64,000 nucleotides of DNA from Xestospongia bergquistia (lineage: Eukaryota > Porifera > Demospongiae > Haplosclerida > Petrosiidae). Numbering within the stretch: position 1 is the stretch's first letter; each line of letters opens with the position of its first letter. Below the pieces are notes generated by a model. The model was not told the origin of the DNA. It did no database searches and saw nothing but the letters and a program-made list of their open reading frames with translations. This document shows positions 25,308-37,024 of the stretch, in pieces. The stretch spans positions 3,606,001-3,670,000 of the forward strand of contig OZ014413.1 in NCBI GenBank assembly GCA_963965975.1, written 5' to 3'. The position numbers and the translations under genes are program-made.

Positions 25308-26600
25308 CTATGGAGTCTCTTTAGCTGGTCCCTTAATATGTCCATTTGATGTGTTATAGTCACTGATGACATCTTGTAAAACATATGCTTTAATTGTTTG
25401 GCAAATTCGAGTCTCTTTGACACTCTTTACAGCAGTAATGATACTGTTCCATGTTACTACTGTGGTGCACTGATTAATCCAACAGTTTAATACTTTAAAC
25501 AAGTTAACTTTGTATAGTAGAGAATCTTGCTTTAGTAAACTTTCAAGTATTGTATCAGGTGTTCTCAACACTAATCCTATTTCATACCACTTATGTTCAA
25601 TGTCAGCTAATAGGTTAAGAAGATCATATACATCTGTTTCTGAGTGAAGATAGAATCTGTTTAAAAAACATAATAACAATCATGAACTATATACTGGTAC
25701 ATGAATGATTTATATTACTCTGATAAATCATTAACAGCTTATCATAATAAAATACAATAATGACGTGATGTTCTTACATATTACTTATTAAATTTATTAA
25801 TTAAAACATTACTTGTAACAATATAATATTGTTGTAGCTAAAGATATATAGTATGTAATGTATAGCTAATAATTTACCTTCAACTTGAGATGTAAACCAT
25901 GGTAGTTTATGTTCCTTTTCAGGATCATCAGTTATATGAGTATTACAACATGTGACTTTCCTCTTCTTTTCATTCAAGCAACAAAGGCATTCTGTTGTTT
26001 CACAAATTGAACAGAATTGTTCCTTAGGATATTTTAGACTACATATATAATGGAACTTGTCTACAACTACAATGCCCTTTTTAATACCTTGACAAATATA
26101 GTAACACTCATTAGGTGGATCAGAATATAACATCTTAAGTCACTATATAGCATCTACTAATAGAACTGCTCCTCCAAGACTAGTACATGATAAGCAAATA
26201 GCATTACAATATTGCAGTTTGTCAGCTTGTGGAGCTGACAAAACGAGTATGGGTGAAAATTTAGAAGAGAGAATACTTGCAACTAGTGCAGGAAAAAGAC
26301 CCTGAGGAAGAGGCTTCTCATTTTATATGAAAACAAGTTGGTCAACATTCTCAGTGAAAGGCTCAAGTGAAAAGATGTCATTCTTTTTTAGTTTCTTGTG
26401 AGTTCAAGGAGGAATATAGGAATCAATAGCATCTACAAAGAAGATACTGATCAATTTAGATGGGAGCTAAGAAAGATAGCAGAATGGAGGACTTCTGGAA
26501 AACAAAAATAGATGGTCGAATCATGATGGTACATTAAAACAGTCCGTACAATCATCATTCATATCAAGAATATTGCCAATCGGACTTGTCTCTCTTCTAA
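25308..26600 (-). pseudogene. truncated Roc-COR / Death copy (locus A3)
   Basis: A paralogue of 16.6-18.1 kb. The Death exon 25308-25656 is nearly the same as at 16577-16915 (DVYDLLNLLADIEHKWYEIG), but has lost one base just after its acceptor and runs into TAG at 25308-25310 where the others have a donor. The Cys-rich part (CSICETTECLCCLNEKKRK, donor at 25872-25877) and the COR end (LPQGLFPALVASIL) remain, with stops near 26148 and 26324. Upstream, COR text is scrambled with a large internal loss, and the Roc P-loop is absent. Confidence 0.75.
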
Positions 26601-27155
26601 ATAATGGTTCATTGCCAAAATATAAAGGTGCAATACATTAACTTTAATCCTTTCTTTAATAATTTTTTTTTTCAGAGTTAGCTACATGAAAGCGTAAAAG
26701 GAAAAAGTTCACAACAATAAACGCTTCTACACTTTTAAAATATTATACTAACTTAAATTTGAATTAATAAGTACAAGCAAATTCTAGTAAACTATCACAA
26801 TAACCTTTGTGCTAAACTACCTGTATGCTTGTGATCATTTTATTCTATGAAAATAGAATGTGCCAGAATTAATATTTTATTCTTTAGACCACATAGACTA
26901 TCGAGCTATATTATATACATATATATATAATTATATATACTGTATATTAGGAGAATGACTGACCTTAGAACATCATAGGAAACTGACTTCTCTCCATTGT
27001 GTCCTACTGCAAATGGTAGGTTATCCAGTCTATATGACCTGCAAATAAACTCAACCCTAATTAGGTTTACTGAGTATGCAAAGGTTGTATCAACCAATCT
27101 CAAATGGGGGCCACCTCTTTGACTTATCAGTTATAAAAAATCTTTTCAAACAAGA
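26601..27155. other. interval after the Ig gene
   Basis: No supported gene. The - strand frame at 26906-27103 shows no domain. Lies between the stop of the Ig gene and the A3 relic. Confidence 0.4.
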
Positions 27156-27520
27156 TTATGAGCAAAGAAGACAAATTATTCGTGGAATCATGAAAGGGGT
27201 TACTGAATGATTGATCTTTATGATTTTATTAGCTAAGTCTTGTCGATTTAAACTATCATCTCTCAGTGTATCCAGAAAAATCAAAAAGGCATTAGCATTA
27301 ACTTTGACATGATCCTTTACATCATCAAGAATCATGTCAAGGCGTTCTGTACCAGTAGCTCCAGTTTTTTTGTCTTTTATAATTTTGTAAACATCCTCGG
27401 AAATAACTTCTTCTTCAACCAGTCTCATAGCTAGCGAAATGGGCTCTATTGTTGATTCAACAATAGCTCTGGTACATTTAAGTAAAGCTCGTCTAGCTAC
27501 ATCACTGTTCAGAGTACCAT
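27156..27520 (-). CDS. CARD-like exon, 3' end of the Ig gene
   Basis: Acceptor CATTCTAG, phase 1, ending at a stop at 27156-27158. The peptide reads DGTLNSDVARRALLKCTRAI, then VESTIEPISLAMRLVEEEVI, DVYKIIKDKKTG, LDMILDDVKDHVKVNANAF and LNRQDLANKI. The closest relatives in the window are the CARD exons of gene B and locus A. It follows the short exon ending IPAQRNI, so the domain order ZU5, post-ZU5, CARD equals locus A. About 20 residues after the module (to LLCS) are unlike the other copies and may be read-through into former intron. Confidence 0.6.
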
Positions 27521-27665
27521 CTAGAATGAAAGACAAAACATGGAGCTGTTAGTAATAAATCAGACATCACCACTAATGAAATTGTTAGTAAATGCTTATA
27601 ATTGTGTTTTTGTCAGATGGCTTGGCAATATACATGTACATTGTGACAATTTTTAAATGTAATAC

Positions 27666-28169
27666 CTATATTTCTTTGAGCAGGAATAGTTTCATTGGGC
27701 TCAAATGTTGTAGTAGACACTATTCCAAACAAGTATATATACAAAGTATTAAGTATAAAGTAGTACTTACTATCTTCAAATGATCGTATCAGATATAGTT
27801 CCATATCATCAGGAGTAATTCCTTTTAATGGTACACAATATATTAATTGTGTAACAGTATTAGGTCTACTATCAGCAGTTATTGTGATGAGCACAGAGGG
27901 AACAGAAGGAGGGTTTTCAGCACCATACTTGTCCACTTCACTCTTACGTATCTGTATAGATTTTAATGTTTTCAGAATTTACAGAACTATAGAATTATAC
28001 ATATATATGTACCCTTGGAGGTTTTAAATGAGGAATGATACACCATCCATTAAATGAATATTGCTGTTTTTTATTAAGAGCTAATTCAATGGAGCCATTT
28101 CTATCTTGAAATGTAAAGGATAGACAGGTATCTTTCTCAATATGAGGTGGAAGAATAGTCTTTATATAC

Positions 28170-28242
<73 letters not shown>

Positions 28243-28543
28243 ATATTAAGGATAAATATATATGCATTCACCTCAATCAGAATGTTGAGATGTTTAGCTG
28301 CCATAAAGCGTGTTAGCCCTTGATTGTTCTTACGATTTTCATATACCACTTGACCTACATAGTCATTATCAGGAGAACCACCTAGAGGGGGAAATTTGTC
28401 TCTATCTTAACAATTTTAAGATAATTGATTACCTTTTTCTTGCTCACTTTGGAATTCATTACCAGCCAATGGAGGCAATTTTGGCAATGTACATGGATGT
28501 ACTTCATCCACAACTTCATCATTAAATGCAATTTTTGAGTTAT
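27666..28543 (-). CDS. post-ZU5 exons (UPA position), Ig gene
   Basis: Exons 28433-28543, 28272-28381, 28023-28168, 27771-27951 and 27666-27719, all with GT..AG borders and frames that connect. Readable text: GGSPDNDYVGQVVYENRKNN, LPPHIEKDTCLSFTFQDRNG, VLITITADSRPNTVTQLIYC and IPAQRNI. No stop interrupts these exons, unlike the relic at 11.75 kb. The intron between the second and third exons is largely a (TA)n microsatellite. The function is inferred only from position after ZU5. Confidence 0.55.
28169..28239. repeat. (TA)n microsatellite
   Basis: About 70 bp of TA dinucleotide next to the acceptor of the exon at 28023-28168, so length changes here could affect splicing. Confidence 0.95.
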
Positions 28544-28589
28544 CTAAAAAGATATGTTAAATACCGACTCATTTTCTTCATGTCTGTAC

Positions 28590-29384
28590 TTTGTAAGCAT
28601 ACTGGACTGGTTTTACTATGAACTTCATCACTGGTCTTTGAAGATAGGTCTGAAGTGCTACGAGGAGATGCCTCATGAACACCATAGTTAGCTACTTCTC
28701 CTAACTCAGACCCTCCAATGTAATAGTTTGCAGACTGAACAAATGGATCTATCTCCTGTGCTAATACAATGCCACTCCAAAATGGATCAGTACGAGATTT
28801 AACAATAGCTTTTAAGCAGAAGTGAGGAAGACTAATTCTACCATATTGATCACCAGGATAGAACTGTCCTCCTTCTTGTAGTTGAAACTTGTAAGGAAGA
28901 GAAGATTGTTGAATAGAAGCTGTAATAAAACTCAAATAACTTGCATGATCTTTAGTAACTAGATGTGCACAGTGTTGTATCTCTAATTTGACTGGTTTGA
29001 GTAGTGGCTTAGAAACAGAAAAGGCATAAACACCACTAACTAATTCTGTGTCTTTAGGTAATTGAAACTGTCCACCAACTAGTGCTCTCAGAGCAACTTC
29101 ACTGGTGTCTGCTGGAGACAAAGCACCTTCAGGAACAGTAATTTTTAATCCATACTGTTCCCAGTTAAGAAAGTGAAGAGAATCTCCTTGAATTATGAAT
29201 AATGTTTCACCTACAATGTACACACCTTTAAGAGCATCTAAAAGCCAGATATTTAAAGACAATCCAAGTGCAATTAATATACCATTTGATGGGATTAGAT
29301 AGTTAAATTGAACAGAAACATCCTGTTTATTTACTGATAGCTCCATTAACTCTGTCTGTACACTCACAGTCTCCTTTCCAACTT
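28590..29384 (-). CDS. ZU5 domain exons, Ig gene
   Basis: Exons 29283-29384 and 28590-29237 are separated by a 45-bp intron that stays open in frame, so it can be mistaken for coding. The locus A copy has a stop-containing intron at the same place, which shows that it is an intron. The ZU5 core reads LNWEQYGLKITVPEGALSPA, ALVGGQFQLPKDTELVSGVY, KLEIQHCAHLVTKDHASYL and LPHFCLKAIVKSRTDPFWSG. This is the better-preserved ZU5 copy of the window. It joins upstream to the coiled-coil and Death exons in phase 1. Confidence 0.75.
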
Positions 29385-29501
29385 CTGTCAAAAAAATAAA
29401 TACAAATGCAATGAATGTAACATATCTAACGTGTTATTTGATGTTTGAAAATTAGTAGAAGAAACAATACAAACAACTATTGCTTGTGTTAACAGCTTTA
29501 C

Positions 29502-29606
29502 CTTTATTTTTTTTAAGCTGTGATGTCAATGATGCCTCTTCTTCCGAAAGCATCTGTATCTCTTGTTTCTTTTCTTTTAAATCAGAGAAAAAATTTATTT
29601 CGTTAT
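29502..29606 (-). CDS. coiled-coil linker exon, Ig gene
   Basis: A phase-1 exon between the Death and ZU5 exons. It encodes a charged helix (LKEKKQEIQMLSEEEASLTS) with K/E and leucine spacing typical of a short coiled coil. A similar small exon (LDLLDKERELKSILKKKK) sits at 45211-45267 in gene B. Confidence 0.55.
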
Positions 29607-30042
29607 CTTAATAATACAAAGCACATTTAAAGTTGTGATGAGTTTCTTTGATGAAAAAGCCAAAGTTGTCAAAATGCTATTGGACAAGTTAAAATGGTAG
29701 CAAAATCACAACAATATTTTATGTGTTGCTAAGGTAGTCTTTCTACAACAAGAATCAGAATTAGAATTTGAACAATTTGGCTGTTAACTGTATATTAAAT
29801 GATTTTCACTTTAGCAATATTTCTATCAATATATTGCATCCTTTAACCTAAAGTTTCAACTTAATTCTAACTCTGTGGCATTAAATTTGTAAAAATGTAA
29901 AAGTAAAGTGAACATTGTATTTATTAACCTGACTTACCAATTAAAACTTATAAAACAAAACTATTTTTGTTAAACCTTCACTTATAATATCATGTACTAG
30001 TGTGTATAAATTGCAATAATAGTTCAATGACAAATAATGTAC

Positions 30043-30321
30043 CTGATTCTTTGCTAAAGAATTGGCAGATTTCAAGGGCAAGTGACTTCTCCTGTAGAGG
30101 ACCCTTTAGGATACTGATGACATTGTCCCATGTCACTGGAGTAGGCTCATTGTCCAACCAACTCTGTAACATCTTGGACATCTTTACTTGGTCAGAGAAA
30201 TGAGAATGACATAGCTCTTCAATAGTGCATCTATCCACTCCAAGTAAATCTCCAATCTCTTGCCATTTATCAGTAATAGAACTCAGAAACCTAAGCAGAA
30301 GGCGCTTTTCTGGTTTGTTCA
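30043..30321 (-). CDS. Death domain exon, Ig gene
   Basis: Acceptor ATTACACAG, donor GTACAT, phase 1 both ends. The peptide has Death text: RLLLRFLSSITDKWQEIGDL, then LGVDRCTIEELCHSH, KMSKMLQSWLDNEPTPVTW and VISILKG. It connects in frame from the SH3-like exon (31140-31291) and into the coiled coil (29502-29606). Unlike the Death exons of locus A, it is not closely related to any other copy here. Confidence 0.75.
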
Positions 30322-30343
30322 CTGTGTAATAAAAACACATCAA

Positions 30344-30345
<2 letters not shown>

Positions 30346-30378
<33 letters not shown>
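30346..30378. repeat. (TA)n microsatellite
   Basis: Pure TA run in the intron between the SH3-like and Death exons of the Ig gene. Confidence 0.9.
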
Positions 30379-30380
<2 letters not shown>

Positions 30381-30459
30381 ACATAGGAATTAATAAAGAG
30401 ATAATAAACATTGAGGTATGTATGAATTTGCAAAGATGCATACAAATTCTACAATATGA

Positions 30460-30904
30460 TAAGGTAGTCTGGCATTCCACCCCTTTACTTAGAAAGGAAA
30501 GGTCTGGGGACAATTGCACACAGGACTTATACAGTAGGAATGTGGATGTGAATAAAGTATACATAGACCTGCGCATGTGCTAAGAGAATGAAAAAAAGAA
30601 AATGGCTGTTGTGACATCCCATGGATGCAATGATGATATTTTGAATGCAGTATTTGATGTGAGGCAGCACTAGTTGATAAAAGACAGTCTATGCTTTTAT
30701 TCAAGAGCAATTTTGAGCAGCTTCAAGGACTTTGCTAGCCATCACTAACTCATGTGGTGTAGGCATTAAGTGAAACTAAGGAGCTCATAAATGCACAAGG
30801 TTTTTTGTGGCTGCAAGATTTTCACAGGCTGTATGAGTCTTAAATTTGCTTGTCCCCAGACCCTTCATCTCTTATCGAAGGCCAGCAATGCCAGACTAGC
30901 CTTA
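30460..30904. mobile_element. 445-bp terminal-inverted-repeat element (MITE)
   Basis: The left end (TAAGGTAGTCTGGCATT...GGTCTGGGGACAA) and the reverse complement of the right end (TAAGGCTAGTCTGGCATT...GGTCTGGGGACAA) match over about 55 bp, with a less similar middle part. There is no transposase frame inside. It sits in an intron of the Ig gene. The outermost bases and target duplication are uncertain (TA or a longer A/T string). Confidence 0.8.
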
Positions 30905-31139
30905 CATTCTATATATGTTAAATACATTGTGACTAGATAGTAAAGAACTATTAGTCATTCTGCTTTTATAATAATGATGTTAGTTAGGCCAAGAATCTAA
31001 CTAGTATAAGATATCAGATCAATAGTCTTACTTGCCATAACTATCAAAATTAATTATTTACCATTGATTTAATTCCTTTGGGAAAATGTGGGATACTAGA
31101 GTTACTAAGATACTAGTTCCTCTGCTTACCATCCATTTC

Positions 31140-31291
31140 CATGGTAATGACATTAACAATGTCACCTTCTTTAACGGATATCTCATCATCTTTATTGACA
31201 GAGTACAAAAACATGACATTATCTTTTAATTTGTCGTAAGTTGAACCTCTTGAATCATATGTTGACAATAATGGTATAGGCTTCTCTGGAA
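31140..31291 (-). CDS. SH3-like half-domain exon, Ig gene
   Basis: Acceptor TTTTCTAG, donor GTAAGC. The peptide ends MFLYSVNKDDEISVKEGDIV followed by NVITMEMDG, the RT-loop half of an SH3 domain (ALYDY...DELSF..GD.I.V). The second half with the conserved tryptophans was not found in the 800 bp downstream. Instead the exon's end phase fits the Death exon at 30043-30321. So the SH3 is either truncated or its second exon was lost. Confidence 0.45.
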
Positions 31292-31948
31292 CTAGAAAAT
31301 TTAAATGAACTAAAAGGATAGCTACTTTATTAAATTATAGTTGGTATTGACGTTTGCTACTAAAAAATTAATATGTAATATATTTGTCAAGTCCATGGAA
31401 TAGTATCAGTATAAAAAACAACCTAACATAAGCAACTGGAACAATGCATTACCAAAATACTACCAAAAGTAGGAGCCCAACTGGAGACTTCTAGCTAATG
31501 CTCAATTCTTTGTACTCACATTCTGTGTTTTATTAAGTAACAAGAAAAGCCTAGAAATGGCACATGTGCAAAGAATGGAATAAGAAATATGAAGTTAAAA
31601 CTCATCAACTTGGCCGTTAATTTAAATTTTTTAATATACAAAGGTGCATAGAAGAAATAGGAGTTGGAGTGTCCATCCTTCACTTTCATAGCTACAAGCT
31701 ATATAAGAGGATTTCTATACTGAAAATAGTTTCATCTATTGGAAACCATCAAAAAGAGATTCACAGAAGCTTTCTTGCCAATTCATTTATAGAAAGAGGT
31801 TGCACTATCTAAATATTAGCTCACTAGCGCCTGAAATCATAAAGTACATACCATAAAGGACTGCTTAATACATTATTTATATGTAAACATATAAGCCATT
31901 TAAATAGGTAAGTTTAGTATTATAGTAATATACTATACACTACTATAC

Positions 31949-34660
31949 TAGATAGGAATCATGACAGATGACTACTTTACCATCAAATCGATCAGTTTGG
32001 GGTTGATTGATTGTTTTTGAAGCTATGAAAATATATATATATATTATAAGGTCATATAAATATACAAATGATAACTTACAATCAATAGGAAGTCCGAATA
32101 CAACATTTGCTTTATCAGATGTTACTGACTCATCTCCACTAGTAACTACACAGTGATATGACCCAAACTGTAGGTCATTGATTGAAGATAATATAAGTGT
32201 ATCCATTGTTTCATTCCTGCAATAATAATACAGTATGTAGCATAATCACAAGTTACTTTTAAAGACTCTTTTGTGTATAATTATGTGTTAATTTAAGAAT
32301 CATATTTTGTACTAATTCATTAAATAAAAATTATAGCATATAATGATTGTCTGTACAGAGACATTAAATTAAACTACAATATACCTTAACTCTTTGTCAT
32401 CATGATACCACTGGTAACATATCTCCCTCATTGATACTGCCTCACAGGTCAGAGTTACAGAATCATCCCTTGCACATACATATGACTTTGGCTGTGTCAC
32501 AATACGTAAATCTATAGTTTTGATTAGTGATTCAACATGTGTCAATTGTGTAATACATGAACTTTAAATGTACAGTAATGTTTGATGTTCTGTATCATTT
32601 TACTTTTTGCTTTTTTCTTGGGCTCACACTCAACAGTGACTACATTAGAAGACACAAGTTCCTCCTCATTTTGTGCCTGACAAATATACTGCCCACAATG
32701 AGTGACTTGTAGTGATGGAAACTCTAAAACTCCATTCTCCATAAATCCTTTATGTACTTTGACTTTTCGATCACTTTCATTTTTTAGCCATAGATATTGT
32801 ATTGGACCTTTTCCAACAGCCTCACAATATAATAGAGCATACTGTCCAATATGGCCATAGACAGGTTCAGGCTGATGTTCAAACCAAACTATAGAACAGG
32901 ACACACAGAGAGGGATTTTATCACAAAAGACAAAGCTTTCTTATATCACAAAATAATGGTGAGAATTTTAAAGTGAGAGTATGACCAGATTAATAAACTT
33001 GATACCTCTTTATTGACTTTCTTTTTAATTAGGAAAATGCAATTAAAGATATGAAGAGCAAAGGATACAAAAAAATCATTGTTATAGTTTATACTATTCA
33101 TGTATATTGGTCATAGTTGTAGTTACTGTAGTAATATACGTGTACTTTAATTTTAAAACAACTAAACAGTTTATGGCAAAATCACCTAATTAGATTTAAA
33201 ATTCATGCATTAGAAAATTTAGATATTAACATAAAATATGTATATACATAATCCCAGGTACAAGATATTGATGGTTAACCCTAAACTTGTCTCTTACTTG
33301 AATGTACAGTGACTTTAGCTTCATCAGAGACAACTTCTGTAACAAAACCATCTGTACTAACCGCACAGTAAAATATCAAAATATCATGTTTGCGCCAGGA
33401 ATAACTTAATACAGAATTGTTAAATCTTTCTTCAGAGTGTAAAGTTACAGAACGTCCTATGCATGCATATCAGAACAAATTCGTAACAGCTATGAATAAA
33501 CACTGATTATTACCTGGTTTTTTCCTGATCCATTTGTAAGTAATAGGTTTTCCAGATTGACTCATAGCTATACATTCCAACTGAAATGTTTCATTGTAAC
33601 GACATTCCAAATTAAGAGGTTGTACAATTATTTCAATATCTTTGTTAGCTTCATGTAACAACAGAAATACTAATTACTGTTTTACTTAATAAAGAAAACA
33701 AACCTTCATATAGTGCATAACGTGGTATAACACTGGGAGGACTTCCACTTCTTATTCTAGACTCATTCTCAGACTGATCATACTCAGGATACAAATATGG
33801 CTCAGCATTAGCTTCTAAAGGAAATCAAAGCTCCATGGAGAAATGTCTGGTTAACATTTACATGAATTTAGTTAAAATGTATTATAACCTATCACAGGCA
33901 AGGATAACAGTATTTTATAGTTTATTCTTCTGTGTGTGTTTGTTTATATTTGTGTGTTTATATGCTATAGTAATTTAGCTAGAAACGTTATTTGTTGCTC
34001 AGCAAAAAATATATTTTTTTGGTACGTATTTTATGCGATTATTTTATTTCAAAGCATAACTTTAAAAAAATAAGTGATGTATATATGATGTAAAAACTGT
34101 TAAAATTCTTTACCAATATATTTCCAGCAGTAACTAAAAATGTAATTAGTAATGCAATAATAAATAGCTGGTTTTGAAAGGATAGTACATATATACTATA
34201 GAACAACATGTACAACATTTTGGTTAAAAACATGCCTCTTAAAACAAAATTAAAAATAGGGTTCAACCATGTCCACATCATACATATCGTTACTAGGATG
34301 CCATCAAAGTGACACTAAATATATAGTTAACACTTACAACCATTAACATGTACAGATCTTACTTACCAGGTAGTGGATACTTCAATACTTCCACTTTAAC
34401 TGTGTGTGATATCACAAAGCAGTTTAAACCATGATCATTGATATATGGATTAGTCACTATACACTTGTAGTATCCAGTATGTGATGTATTAACATCACTG
34501 ATCTTAAGAACAGAGTCAGTTTGATCAAGTAATGGTGTGTCATTCCAATACCACTGGTATTGAGGAGGTGATGGGACACAGCCTCCTCTACACCTTAATA
34601 GTAACACATCTCCACACTGTAGTGACTGTGAAGAGGGATGTTCTAATATAACTGGAATAG
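31949..34660 (-). CDS. four intracellular Ig domains of the Ig gene
   Basis: Exons: 34377-34660 (Ig1), 33704-33814 (linker), 33514-33658 and 33298-33466 (Ig2), 32604-32888 (Ig3), 32385-32511 and 32080-32216 (Ig4), 31949-32022 (linker, ends KVVICHDSYL). Each Ig shows the Cys...Trp...Tyr-x-Cys pattern: LLLRC..YQWYW..TGYYKC; LECIAM..YKWIR..FYCAV; LLYCEA..YLWLK..CGQYIC; LTCEAV..YQWYH..GSYHC. All but the last border connect in phase 1. There is no signal peptide upstream and no membrane helix, so these Ig domains would be intracellular, as in MALT1. The last linker does not join the SH3 exon in phase, so a missed exon or donor lies there. Confidence 0.7.
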
Positions 34661-34729
34661 CTGTGTGTGTGATCAAGATACAAGTCAGTAATAGCTTGAA
34701 AAATTGTCAGATAATATACATAAACTCAC

Positions 34730-35027
34730 TTGTTTGCGTGAAGAAATTAAAAGCTTTGGTACATTTAATGGTTTCCAGACATTTGATAAAGGTCTTGAAA
34801 GCTAGCCCACGATCTCTAAGGTCACACAACAGTTTGAAAGAAGGACTGCCAGTCGTTGTATTGCCCGCCTCTGCAAACGTTTCGATCTGGTCCTCTGTGT
34901 AAATCTTTTGAGGCAATTCATCTATGAACAGACGCCAGAACTCCTCACTTTCTACATCAGATATTTCATCTAAATACAGAGCAGCCTGCTTTAGCTTGTC
35001 TGTTTGAACGTCCTTTAAAGTTGTCAT
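34730..35027 (-). CDS. start exon of the Ig gene, CARD-like N-terminus
   Basis: ATG at 35025-35027, donor GTGAGT. It begins MTTLKDVQTDKLKQAALYLD and continues FWRLFIDELPQKIYTEDQIE, LLCDLRDRGLAFKTFIKCLE and TKAFNFF. The helical pattern, charged and about 95 residues, fits a death-fold (CARD/Death-like) module, followed directly by Ig1. A death-fold N-terminus plus Ig domains is the arrangement of MALT1 paracaspases; no intact caspase-like domain was seen here. The start is supported by a CCAAT-bearing upstream segment and by a good splice to Ig1 (codon split A|CT). Confidence 0.65.
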
Positions 35028-35110
35028 GTTTACTGCTTTATAATTCCTTACTCAGCAGATAGCATGATTGTATAATATTGGCTCCTCCCAATCATCACTA
35101 CATTCCATTC
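35028..35110 (-). promoter_or_regulatory. possible promoter of the Ig gene
   Basis: Upstream of the ATG on the - strand lies GATTGGGAGGAGCCAATATT followed by ATA, that is two CCAAT-type boxes (one inverted) and an A/T-rich TATA-like run about 40-60 bp before the start codon. Promoter activity is inferred. Confidence 0.35.
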
Positions 35111-36577
35111 TAGGGTTGTGAATGTTCAGATTCACAGTAGACCACACAACTAATTTACTGTTAAGTAATTAACGACCACTAAATATTAATCATAAAATAG
35201 TAACAATTGTAGGCACATAACCTAAAACTAAAAAATAAGAATAAAATAACATCATCTAAACTATAACTGGTTACAGAAAAGTAGTCAATTTTTAAACAAT
35301 GTTCAGTACTAAATAATCAACATTATAAAGTATTGTCTTCTTGTACTGTAGCAAAGTTGATGAAAATCTAAGTAAAATTTCTAAACTAAACTACTATTCC
35401 ATATAAAAATCTTTATGTCTCTATCAGTGACAAGTATCCAAAGGATCACAGAGTGACTGATACATAAATCACATGCATGATGCTGAATCATAAGGAGAAA
35501 CAGCAAAAAGAAGCAATTGATGTGGGAGATGTCTCAACTGCTTCAATGACCATTTATTTCCAATGGGCCTCGCCAATAGATCTTAAAACATTATGTAAAA
35601 AGAAACTATACAATGGTTATATTATATTATACAGTTTACCTGGTCGAATGTAGTCTGACTAACACTGTACACTTTGATAAGCAATTGCTCCTTATTTTGT
35701 TCCAAAGTACTGAACAACCTGGACTAAGTGACACATTCAGCAGGAAAATACAGAATGTAACAGTATCCTACAAGCAATGACATGGTTGTACTAGCCATCT
35801 ATGAATGACAAGCACGGTATTTCTCAGTATTTATGAATTAGAGTGCACTACTAGCTAGGTACTGTTCAAAAATCAAAGATTGCGGTAAACTGTTGGTAAT
35901 AAACTATCAGAAATCAGTGGAATAATAAAAAAAAGCAGAGCTAATGATGGTTACTGTGGTGACTACCAGAACAAACAGCACCAGATGATGATATTTGATT
36001 GCAGTGATGGACCAGAAACAAATCTGGAGAGAGAGCGAGAGAGAGAGAGAGAGAGGTACTTGCTACCTGGGAATGACTGCTCTTAAAATGCTATACGCTA
36101 CCAAAACAATTAAATGTTCTATTAACCATTATAACAAGTTTTGTACGAAAAGCTTTGCATTCTTTTATATTGCAAAAGAACATAATATCAATTTGTTTTG
36201 TCTGACCTTTCTTTCTTCATATACATGTGTCTGCACACCAATCTGTCCATCCAACCATCCAATTATCTACCCTTTGTCTACCTATGACAAATTAGTATTA
36301 CAGTCCTTCCTTGTTTAATGATGTTAGTCAAAGCATTCCAGAGAAATCACCTTGTAGCAGCAGGATCCATACATGTAGTCAGTCAGTTCATGAAGTAGAA
36401 GAATAAGGGGATTACCCACAAGAACTATTGCAGTACTTTTATTGCCACCACTAAATGAATGAGAGATGTTACAACAGTTAAAGTACCATAGCAAAGCCTT
36501 AGCCCCTAGCTATGATTTAGAAAATTACATTGTAACTACATTTTAGTATCTGTAATTTTCACACTTTTTTAGCATGT
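35111..36577. other. intergenic interval
   Basis: No gene seen. A short (GA)n tract lies at about 36025-36054, and a CCATCC-type simple repeat near 36240-36265. Confidence 0.5.
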
Positions 36578-37024
36578 TTATTTAAATCTAAATGATCTGT
36601 TTCTTTCTGCTTGAACTGCTCCCTTAATAGCCTTTTCAGGAATACCCCTTAGTCTAGCAAACATTGTCAGAATTTCTTTTCCAGTTAATTTCTCAATAAG
36701 AACATCAAACTGTGGAAAATAACCAATATGTTATTGGAATTGACAAAATTGAGTCCTGAGGAATGTAAGATTGTTACCAACTTATTTAATGAAGTCAGAT
36801 ATTAATACATGCAGGATCATAAGATGCAGGATTCTATTCAACTTAAAAGGACACCCTGAATAAAGGATATGCAGATGTAGATACCCCTTGAATTTGGGGT
36901 AATTATGATACTATATCAGAACAATAACTTAAATTAGAAGCTGGAAGACAAGTCACACCCATCATATAGTATTCATGTTAGGCCTAGGGTTAATAATTTC
37001 ATTGGTTGCTATACGTATTGTATC

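Noticed and set aside
28137..28349. - strand frame with long Tyr-Ile run
   Set aside because: Translation of the (TA)n repeat in an intron; only its ends overlap true exons of the Ig gene.
30260..30710. Frames at 30260-30583, 30340-30576 and 30489-30710
   Set aside because: They cross a (TA)n tract and an inverted-repeat element, with no domain or splice support.
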